From contig CACYQT010000012.1 of NCBI GenBank assembly GCA_902776645.1, positions 1-64,000 of the forward strand: a stretch of 64,000 bases of DNA, in the 5' to 3' direction. This document shows positions 39,050 to 48,800 of the stretch, one piece after another. Each line of letters begins with the position of its first letter. Positions within the stretch are counted from its first letter, which is position 1. Position numbers and translations under genes: made by a program. The notes beneath the pieces are model-generated. The model was not told the origin of the DNA. It ran no database searches and saw only the letters and a program-made list of their open reading frames with translations. The DNA comes from an uncultured bacterium. Its GTDB lineage: Bacteria; Verrucomicrobiota; Lentisphaeria; Oligosphaerales; Oligosphaeraceae.

Positions 39050-39240
39050 TCTTGTATTCCTCCAATTCCGCCGCATCTGCATGGAGCAAACATATTGATA
39101 GAAAAAGCACTACAGGTCTTTCATGATTCATACTTCCCGCCTTATGCCACATATTCTCCCTGTAAAACTTTATGATAATTACTATACATACTCACAAGAC
39201 TCAGTTCAAAACTGCCACGCATTTTTTGAACCATTATGTC

Positions 39241-39268
39241 TTGAAAAAATAAAACATATATATATTAT
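39241..39268 (+). promoter_or_regulatory. Putative promoter of the 39346 gene, with dyad
   Basis: TTGAAA (39241-39246), 16-bp spacer, TATTAT (39263-39268). A dyad GTTCAAAA/TTTTGAAC (39204-39231) lies just upstream and could be an operator. The rest of the 296-bp gap is AT-rich without a gene. Confidence 0.4.
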
Positions 39269-39345
39269 GTACATGGTTGATTTTTCGAATGTTTTCCACC
39301 GTGCAATAGATTTTGTTCCATCACTGAATACCACAAGAGGATACA

Positions 39346-41118
39346 ATGCAGGATACATTGTTGCTAAAGCTTTTGGACAGATGGTTGCAAAAGTTTGTGG
39401 ACATTGTCTTCAGAAACAAACTGTTTGCGGTGATTCTGTTTGCCAAAATGCTGGCCTGGATGTGTCATCCGCTTTTTCTGTGGCTTACCTTCTGCTGTTT
39501 CGGTAATCACTTTGAAATACTTTTTATCATTGCGCTTTTCTTTTGCGCTTCTAGCTTGAATATCCAATTTTTCGCAATATATAATCTGCTCAGATTGCGG
39601 GCAATTCATAAATGGAGGTGGCGTCAAAGTGTTATTATCTTCTTCCTGCTCGGGAACTTATCCTTTATATGGCTCTCATTCAACAGAAAACGCCGTCTTC
39701 CGCTTCTGTGTTTCGCCATGGCGTTTCTGATGACATGCCTGTATTGTCTAAGTTGGTTTAAGTTCTGCGTATGGTTCTACCCATATAATTCCATCATATA
39801 TACCTTACAATACGTTTTTTCGGCCATCGGACTGATTCTGCTGAAAAAACGCATTTCCCAAAAAATCGTTGTTTCCATCATTCCTTTTTTCTTTGGCTTA
39901 TGCTTCCTGTTTCTGCTCTGGCGTCATAACATGGAAATCCATCAGGAGCTTGAGCAAATCAGAGAACAGATGACCACCCTGCTTCGTTATCCTGTAACAC
40001 AACAGGGGGCCAGGGAAAGATGGGAGAATGGCTATCCAGTTGATAAAGAGCCTCTTAAGACTCTCATGGGAAACGATGACATTCAGTTGCCAAAAATTGA
40101 CGCAACCAGCAAGCAAAGCGAAATCAAAAAGGCATGGATGGAATTCAAAGAACAACATGGAGCTTTCATCCAAGCGGTTGATGAGACAGTGAAATTGCCG
40201 CCGCAAGCCATTCAACACGAATGGAATGAATTGGCCTATATGATTCAAATGCCCGAAGCGGTTGTTTTCAAACAAGCCGCGAAATATCTTGCCTTGGAAA
40301 TCAAAGCCAATGCAGACAACAAAGAAACCGTTTCATCATGCAATCAGAAAATGATGATTTTGCGGAATTGGATTCAAACAAGTTCCCCCACAGTGTTTTC
40401 AAAACTAGTTGCAATCGCCATAGAGGCCATCAGATTGGATGCCATCGGATACACATTGGGACATGCCCGTTACACAAAAAAGGAATGGGAGACGCTTCTT
40501 GGTGAAATGCCCGACTGGAACTATCATTGTGCCTGCGCACTGGCGGATGAAGCGTTGTCACATGAAAACGCCCGCGATTTTCTGTCGAAGAACCCCCATG
40601 AATTAAAAACGACAATTGGCGGGGAGTCACCTGGCAGATGGCATATCTTCTGCCTGTCCCGTCTAGTCTGGGGGTGTTTGCTGGACATGGAGTTGCTGCT
40701 CAGCTGGCAAGACACTGCTTGGATCATCCAGCTCACGCTTGCCAAAAACCATGATTTCAAAGAGATAGAGCTAAAGTCAAAATACCGTTCTGCCTTTTTT
40801 TCAAAGATGTTTATGCCCAATATTCCCAAACTCATTAAAAAGCATGAACAAATCAAAAATTTGCGGACCATGGCCATGCTCGCCTGGCAGGTGATGGAAT
40901 ACAAGCATGAACATGGCGGCAAACTGCCTGAAAATTTGGAGGCGCTTGGAGAGGTTCCCGTCGATTCCATCAACGGGAAGCCTTTCGACTACGAACATGG
41001 CGACATGGAAATCATGCGTAACCGTAATGACGACAATCCCATGAAGGTACATGGATTCCGCATCATGCCTGATGAACTCTACCCTACCACTGATCTCATC
41101 GTGCCACTTGAACAGTAA
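39346..41118 (+). CDS. Uncharacterised multi-pass membrane protein
   Basis: 590 residues, start behind AAGAGGAT. N-terminal 185 residues hold about five hydrophobic segments (AVILFAKMLAWMCHPLFLWL, FEILFIIALFFCASSL, SVIIFFLLGNLSFIWLSF, FAMAFLMTCLYCLSWF, IIPFFFGLCFLFLLW). A soluble helical region follows. The C-terminal tail (AWQVMEYKHEHGGKLPENLEAL ... VPVDSINGKPFDYEHGD) matches a pattern seen at the end of many PVC proteins of unknown function. Family unrecognised. Lower GC and different codon use than the genes before 39 kb suggest acquisition or relaxed selection. Confidence 0.75.
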   Translation: MQDTLLLKLLDRWLQKFVDIVFRNKLFAVILFAKMLAWMCHPLFLWLTFCCFGNHFEILFIIALFFCASSLNIQFFAIYNLLRLRAIHKWRWRQSVIIFFLLGNLSFIWLSFNRKRRLPLLCFAMAFLMTCLYCLSWFKFCVWFYPYNSIIYTLQYVFSAIGLILLKKRISQKIVVSIIPFFFGLCFLFLLWRHNMEIHQELEQIREQMTTLLRYPVTQQGARERWENGYPVDKEPLKTLMGNDDIQLPKIDATSKQSEIKKAWMEFKEQHGAFIQAVDETVKLPPQAIQHEWNELAYMIQMPEAVVFKQAAKYLALEIKANADNKETVSSCNQKMMILRNWIQTSSPTVFSKLVAIAIEAIRLDAIGYTLGHARYTKKEWETLLGEMPDWNYHCACALADEALSHENARDFLSKNPHELKTTIGGESPGRWHIFCLSRLVWGCLLDMELLLSWQDTAWIIQLTLAKNHDFKEIELKSKYRSAFFSKMFMPNIPKLIKKHEQIKNLRTMAMLAWQVMEYKHEHGGKLPENLEALGEVPVDSINGKPFDYEHGDMEIMRNRNDDNPMKVHGFRIMPDELYPTTDLIVPLEQ

Positions 41119-41209
41119 CTCCAAAGGAGTTCTTCCTTCCATGCCGCCAGAGCAATATCCTTATTCTAAGTAATTAACGTAGGCGAATTGACTGAATCGC
41201 CTTCAGGAA

Positions 41210-42052
41210 TCACGGCAATCCCCCCGCATTGTCCACATTCTTCTTTTCTGTCGCCTTGACACGCCGTTCCAGTTTCTTGATATCCTCGGCAGGCGGCAGT
41301 TCCTCTGGTTTTATGCCACGTTGCCCCAGCATGTTACGAACACTGGTATTGTTTTGGACATGTTCTTTCGTAATCGGCCGTTCCCCTTGCAAGTCCTTCT
41401 GCTCCACATTATAACTTGTCATTTCCGTGGCAAGGCCTTTGGCGGCAATTGTCAACGTCGGCAGAAAATCCGCCAATGGACGCCCTTCTCTGACTCCAAG
41501 ACGTTCTTTCATGACAGCCGTCCGGACACCGAACAAAGCCTCATCCCCCTTCGAACGAATTCTTGCAAACCCCTGTTCATCAACACCTCTTTCATAAATG
41601 TTTTTAGACAGTCGCTTTTCTGCCTCAGCCAACTGTTCACGGACATTGAGGCGTTCAATGGCTCCGACACGCTCCTCTATCAGCTCCAACCGTCGTGTCT
41701 GTACAGCAAAATAACTTTGCGCGAACGCAATCTCCTCCTTGCGCGGATCTCCATTCTGCGCAATGAGATAACAGGCATAACGGGTCAACATGTAGTCCTG
41801 AATCTCGCGTTGGGCGCCTTTTCCCAAAATAACATGCTTTACCAATGAACGAAAATGATTTACTATATTACCGCCTGAAGTTTCACAAGACTCCATAGCA
41901 CGCTTCACAGCAATATCAAAATTTTCCCATTTTGAGTATCCGAGCAACACCATGATGTCTCTGGCATACCAGAACTCCACATGTTCCTTTTCAACCGCCT
42001 GTACAACATTGTCAAAAGCTTCTTTCAGAGTAACGATTTTTTTCCTGTCCAT
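41210..42052 (-). CDS. dinD: DNA-damage-inducible protein D-like (Bro-N domain)
   Basis: 280 residues. Bro-N type N-terminal domain (EFWYARDIMVLLGYSKWENF, MESCETSGGN), then DYMLTRYACYLIAQNGDPRK, FAQSYFAVQTRRLELIEER, and the C-terminal KEHVQNNTSVRNMLGQRGIKPE, all typical of DinD. E. coli DinD is SOS-induced and interferes with RecA filaments. It lies directly downstream of the palindrome satellite and the RHS operon on the same strand, so its transcription would start in or pass through the repeats. No LexA box could be confirmed. Confidence 0.88.
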   Translation of the reverse strand: MDRKKIVTLKEAFDNVVQAVEKEHVEFWYARDIMVLLGYSKWENFDIAVKRAMESCETSGGNIVNHFRSLVKHVILGKGAQREIQDYMLTRYACYLIAQNGDPRKEEIAFAQSYFAVQTRRLELIEERVGAIERLNVREQLAEAEKRLSKNIYERGVDEQGFARIRSKGDEALFGVRTAVMKERLGVREGRPLADFLPTLTIAAKGLATEMTSYNVEQKDLQGERPITKEHVQNNTSVRNMLGQRGIKPEELPPAEDIKKLERRVKATEKKNVDNAGGLP

Positions 42053-42215
42053 AATTGTTTCCTTCTCTTGATGTGATTATACGATGAAAGACTATCATCC
42101 CCATTACAGGAAATTGTCTTCCGCCAACCTAACCGAAGTCATCCGCCCTAACTTTTCCCTTGATTTTTAGTCCTCATTTTTCTATCCTTGTGTGTTCCAA
42201 GTGATTACTAGCTAA

Positions 42216-42790
42216 TATCATTTTCCTGACATCAGGAAAATGATCCCTTTTTTCCGTGTTTTTGGGATGCCATCCACCTTCAATCAGACATATAACTATT
42301 TGTTTTTCAATATCTTACAATCCTTGATCATTTTCCTGACGTCAGGAAAATGATCCCTTTTTTCGGTGGTTTGGGACGTCAACCACCTCCTCACGCCTTC
42401 GCAATAACCTTATTTTAAGCATCTTACAACCATAGATCATTTTCCTGACGTCAGGAAAATGATCCCTTTTTCGGTGGTTTGGGATGTCATTCACCTCATC
42501 ACAACTTTGCAATAACCTAATTTTAAACATCTTACATTCCTAGATCATTTTCCTGACGTCAGGAAAATGATCCCCTTTTTCGGTGTTTTTGGGCGTCAAC
42601 CACCTCCTCATGCACTTGCAAATAACTTATTTAAAACATCTTACAATCCTTGATCATTTTCCTGACATCAGGAAAATGATCCCTTTTTTCGGTGGTTTGG
42701 GACGTCACTCACCTCCTTACGATTTCATAAGAAATTTATTTTAAACATCTTACGATCCTAGACCATTTTCCTGACGTCAGGAAAATGATC
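42216..42790. repeat. Satellite of six 30-bp palindromes, about 109-bp period
   Basis: Palindromes GATCATTTTCCTGAC and complement at 42216, 42326, 42435, 42543, 42652 and 42761 (steps 110, 109, 108, 109, 109); two have an A at the centre and the outer two have one end mismatch. Each is followed on the plus strand by CCC and a T-run, then most units hold a weaker GGTGGTT/AACCACC dyad, then an AT-rich tail ending CATCTTACAATCCT. The spacers are homologous, so this is a tandem satellite. It fills the gap between the RHS stop and dinD. Confidence 0.95.
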
Positions 42791-42819
42791 CCCTTCTCAT
42801 CATGCTCTAGGCATCAGTG

Positions 42820-45800
42820 TCATTGATATTTAAGCACAGTCAGCAGATCATTGAACACCGTTGGATCAGTCCAGTAACTGGAGTGGGCAGTTATCGGATT
42901 CTTGCATAGAGTCCTATGTTGCTCGACACCTCTTGTCTGTAAATACAACTGGACAATATTGTCTGAATACCACATCGCACAAAGCAATGGTGCTAATTCA
43001 GTAATACGATCTCCTGGTGCATAGTAATTCTGCCACTTTTTATAACTGAACTTTGGATAGGTTAATCCTAGCGGCGATCCCATTGTTGCCCATAGTCCAA
43101 ATGACAACCCACTGCTGTTCATTGCATCACGTGATAAGACAGTACCCCAGCTATGAGCAATTACGTTGATGTTTGTATACCCTTTAATGTATAAATCGCA
43201 TAAGAAACAAACCAGACTTTTTGATGCGATGGTATGTGAAATCCGATTCGGATAAAACAATACAAGCCAACTACTCTGAAAACCACTCCATAAAAATTCA
43301 TACATGTCTTGATTACCTGAATATTTTTCCAATGTGTCAGCAAATTCTTCAGACCAATTAACTTCATGATCCGTAACGCCATGGACGATAACAGAAGCAT
43401 TCACATGATATCGTTTCCGCATCGTCACCAAATTCTGCATCATATCAGCATGTTGATAATCATAAATTGCTTTTGTAAATACTGAGAAAGCTGTATAACA
43501 TGCCACCAAACTCATGGTCATGCCCAAGGTGGAAGTCAATGCGAACTCACCTTGCGGATCGCGGTTGTTCACAGGATCATTCAGACAATAGGCATAGCGA
43601 TGCCAGCCCTGCGGATTGGCCATGTCAGCCGGATGCCGGTCCGCTGAAATGAAACGGCGAATTTCCGGCCAATAGAAACGACCGCGCAAATAGACCAGCC
43701 CGCTGGCTTCATCCTGCCACTCCCCCGCATAGCCGAAACCGTCATGAACGTTTTTTCCCACGCCCCATGCATCGGTTGCAAACTGCGTGGTGACACCATC
43801 TTGGCTTATCCCGCGAATTCCGCTTGCTCCATCCGACCATGCATGACAGATCAGCCCGTTCTCCACCCATCCTTCCAGTTCATGACCATGCAGAAAACTC
43901 CGTGTCGTGCGAATGCCATCACGTTCCTCCGTTATTTCCAGCAGCATCGCCATGCCGCCATGACTCACCGTCTCAAAACGGAATTCACGATTCACTATTT
44001 CATCACGCCCTCCTTCACGGCGATGAATGATCTGCCGTTTCAGAATCCCTTCCAAATCATATTCATACGTCACCTCGACACGGCTGGATGGCGTAACGAT
44101 GACCACGCTTGCCAACCGCCCATCCGCATTCCATGACCATTCACGCGTTTCGCTTTTGCTTCCTGTCGTCACAGCTTTAACCAATTCGCCATTGCCGTTC
44201 CATTCATAATGCGTCTCGCTCCGGCCATCTTTTGACACATCAAACGCAGCCACAAGACAATCGTCGTCATCTACTTGACAACTCCTTGTAGCGGAATCTG
44301 TTCCATTAGTCCGCCATTTTTCCTCCAGAAGATTTCCCGCCGCGTCATAGCCGCCTGTCCAACCACGAATCTCCTTCCCGTCCGCCGTTTCAACACGTTC
44401 CTCCACAAGGCGTCCCACTTCATCATATGTCCAAAAACGCTTTCGTTCTCCATCGCCGTCCGTCTCCATGACGGAAACTCGCCGTCCATTCTTATCCAAC
44501 GTGTATTGAACATGATAGATATCTTCATTCCCCTGCCGGACAACTACTTCCACACAACGTCCGCAGGCATCGTATCCATAGTCCTTGCTCCATCCGTCTG
44601 AAGTTTCACTATGAACGACCTGCCCGTTGGCATCATAACCATATGAAATTCCCCATGGCTCTTGAAAAACTTCTCCGCTCGATGCCGAAACAGCCATCCC
44701 GTTCAACCGCCCATGCTGCCCACGGGCGTATCCAATTTCCGTCATCTCCCCAACTAGATGAATCAGAGCATCTTCCGCATCATAATCAGCCTCCCACAAA
44801 ACGGCATCACCATCCATCTTGCCAATGATTCTACCGTCAGCATCATAGGCGAATTTGAGATTTTCCTCCCCAGAAACAAGCGACGACAGGCGTCCATAGT
44901 CATCGTATGAATAATCGATAACAGCATCTGGTTCAGACTCTTGTGAATCCATCCACATGCGCCGTTTCACAACACGTTTCAATTCATCATACTGCCATTC
45001 CGTATGGCGCCCACCGCCCTCCGTCTGCGACAGCAATTGTCCGCCATGTTCCAAATACCGATAGCGTTTGATCCGTCCGCCTGGCGATGTTTCCGACGAC
45101 ACGCGTTCCAACGCATCCCGCTCAAAACGTCTCACACGCCCTAATGGATCCGTCATCGACGTAAAACCGCCATTGCTGTCGTAACCATATAGATACGTTG
45201 GAGTTGCTCCATTGCATTCCGGCAGGGCGACTTTGGACGGCCGGTTGCCGAAGGCATATTCGATCGTCGTCGTCCACCCTTCGCCATCCGTTCGGACGAC
45301 AGGATTGCCCTCCCTGTCATGGACGGCGGTCCATTCGCTTCCGTCCGGAAATTTCGTTTTGCTCAAATGACCGCTCTCGTCATATTCCATCTTTGTCTCA
45401 TGCCCTAATCCATCGACTTGCAACACGACATTGCCCAGATTGTCCAATTCGCGACGCTGTGCATGCCCATAATGATCAATCACCGCCGTGCAATTTCCAT
45501 TGCTATCATAAAGATACCGTGTCTCGTAACCCAATGGTGACACCTCTCTTGTGACTTGCCCCGCCAGATCGTGCTCCGTCTGTTCTTCCCGCAAAACCTC
45601 TCCGTCATCCGCAATTTCACAGCAATAGCAATCCTCCGCCGTCTTCACAAGTCGAATCGAGACATTCGTCCGCTGGCTTTTGCCAATCTGCCGTCCGACC
45701 GCGTCATAACTGAACATCCACGCCGTGCTGAACACAATGGTCTCCGGAACTTTGCCGCCAACCATTATGACAGGTTCTGGAGCACTCTGCGCAACCACCC

Positions 45801-48800
45801 GTCCCCCAATATCATACACGACTCGTGTCACCTTCTGCTGTTCTACATCCACCTCCTCCACGCAACGATTCGCCACGTCATGCCGATACCGTTGATGCAG
45901 ACCATTGGACATCCGTTTTTCCGCCACCAGCCCTGAGACGTTTCGAACAATCTGCATCCAATTCCCCAGCGAATCATGCGTGGAAATGACATTTCCGTCA
46001 TCATCCCGCTCATAGAACAAACCATATGTCTCTACGTCACCGGTCTCCGAATTGAAACGACGTTGTTCCAGATGAGACAGTTTGCCACGACCATCGTAGG
46101 AAAATTCCTGCCGTGTTCCCCCTGCATAATCCGTCACGGCCGTCCTGCGTCCTTCTGCATCATGTTCATACAGAGCAAGTTCCTCACCATTCTCATCCAA
46201 TTCCGCCTCCAGAAGGCCTTCTTTTGAAAAACGCCGTTTCAGCACACTTCCAGTTGGCGTCACAATCTTGTTCGCATGGCCGCTTTTGTCATATTCAGCC
46301 TCCATGACGCGTCCGGCGGCATCCACAAGTCGTGTGCATCGGCCATCAGCATTGTAAGAATAACGCGTCAAGCCACCTCCAGCCGCCTTACGGTACAACA
46401 GATTTCCTTCAGAATCATAGTCTTGCGTAACACTTCGCCCCAACGGATCCGTCCTTCTGACTTCTCGTCCAGCCTCATCATATGCAATCTGCGTCCTCCC
46501 GCCGTCCGCTTCGATTTTCAATGTCATCTGGCCTTTGTCGTCAAATCCGAACAATGTCTCATGACCATAGCTATCCGTCTGCAATTCAAATTGATCCAAG
46601 GCGTCACGAATCGCCGACGCGCTCGCGCCATCCGCATTGCGCATTCCACAATAGCCGCCAAATTCATCATATTCAAGCGACATCAGACGGACGCCACGGC
46701 CATCCATCACACCAGTCAAATGATGCGGAAATGCTTCATTCGCATATTCATACTGACGAAACAGAACCTCCCCGCCATTCTTCACCTTGACGACGCGACT
46801 GAGATTCCCCCGGTCGTCATAATCATATAGAATGTCATGACCATCCTTCTGTGACATCTTCGTCACATGTCCAGCCGCGTCGCGTTCCATCTGCAAAATC
46901 TCTTCTGTATCGCCGTTGGACTTGACATGCAAGATGTTCCGTTCATTCAACATCCAACTTTCACCATTCTTTTTGCGGATGCATGACAGTTTCAAATCGC
47001 CATAGCATTCCACCAGACTGGAGCCGCCGTCCTCTCCGATCAAAGCCGCCTCCCCCAACGGCTCCCGAATATATTCGTATTCCGTTCCATCGACATCCTT
47101 CAGCACAAAGCCCGGAAAATCAAAGAGTTCCCAATCACATTCCGTTCCCGCGGCCTCCCAGTAAGGCGACATTCCAGGCAATACCATCAATTTGTTGGAA
47201 ACCGTCGGACGCAATGTCGCCTTCACATTGGACGGCGCCGTCCAGTTGGCGTAATACGCAAACGACCAGCCACCACCCTCCTCCAACGAAAACCGATACG
47301 TGCAACGCCGCCCGTCAGGCAATGTCAATGTGACGTCACGGCTGCCGCCACATCGCACAGACACCGTGTTTCCAACAACATCCAGCATCGTCTTCCGTTC
47401 ATCGTCCACGACGCCGCCAGTTGCGGAAAAGCTCCATGTCCATCCATGCCCGAATTCGCCGTCGCGAAGTTCGCCACTGGAATACGACCGCCGCAATTTC
47501 ATCTCCATCCCGCCGACGGACACCGTGCCGTCCGTTTCCGTAAACTCAAATACGCCGTTACGGACACGTTTTTCCAAATAGATGTCCCGCAACGAATTGG
47601 AAGTCCCGCTCTCCCCCATGACCACCAATTCCAACCGATAACGGCCATTCTCCAGTCCGCTGACATCCAATATCCCCAAAAGACCGTCCACTACAGCCCT
47701 ATGCCTCAGCGGAATCTTGTAAATTTGGTTGTCATCCGCCGCTCGATTCTGAATGAACTTCAACAACCAGCCGGCCTCTCTTCCTTCTGACTGGCAGGAC
47801 AGTAGACGGCCTTCCATGTCCCACAGCCGCAACATGTATTGCATACTACCTCCAGCCGTTGCTGTTCCCATGACACGGACGATCTCCGTATCGATTTCCG
47901 CTCCGTCAAATGGTTCCACTAGTTCCGCCTGGACACCGTCAGCCTTCATTTCTTCCCTATCTGGCTTCTGCATCGACCAAACGTCTCCGGAAACATAAGC
48001 TCCGGATTTCACAGAAGAAGTCGCAAATCCTTTGTTACCAGCTAAATCCTCTGCAAAAACAGTCCATTCATAAACACCATCTGAATCCCCTTGAATTGAA
48101 AACGAAAGCTTGTCATGGCTCTTCTCCAACGTCCTTTCTTCCAACATTCCTCCTGATACAATCTCTTGTAATCCAGCATTCAACAGCTTGACATGCTTCT
48201 CTTCGACAAGATATTCCCCATGTAGCACACAATTGCCATCATCTTGTTTTTCCAGCCAAGCAACAAACTGGACGGAAGGAGCTTGTGTGTCCATCACACC
48301 GCTGATTTCACGACTAGCCCGAAATTCACCATTCACCACACTCCCGATGAATCGATAACTTCCATCGCTACAAAGCTCGCCCTGTTCATTTCGACCATCC
48401 CACAAGACTTGTCCATTGCATCCGTCTCCATGGTAAGACCGTACTTTAGTTCCTTTGGAATCAACGATTTGAATCATCCATGACTCACCGATTGAACCTT
48501 TCAGCTCCGCCGTTGCCATATCTAGCGTAAAGTATTCGTTTTCCAATGAAAAGCTCTCGATTCGCGGACAGGCCGCCCGCAATTCCTCCAATCGACAGAA
48601 CATCGCCAAAGCCGTCAATCTTCCCGCCATGCCGTTCTCCAACCAAGAGTCTTCGCCATCCAGCGATCGAAGCATCCCCAGAACTTGGCCAGACACATCA
48701 TCCATAGCAGAATCCGCCTGTGGCAATTCAATATTCTCAAATCGTTTATTTCCACCATATTCAATAACAGCCATCTGCCAAGCGATAGCTATTCCATCAA

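Noticed and set aside
39123-39506. 127-residue ORF before the membrane protein
   Set aside because: It overlaps the promoter and start of the better-supported 39346 gene in another frame and has no ribosome binding site or protein-like features.
42342-42530. 62-residue minus-strand ORF within the palindrome satellite
   Set aside because: The 109-bp period is not a multiple of three, so the frame is not maintained between units; composition reflects the palindromes.
42216-42790. CRISPR array
   Set aside because: The 30-bp repeats are evenly spaced, but the roughly 79-bp spacers are homologous to one another and no cas gene is present.
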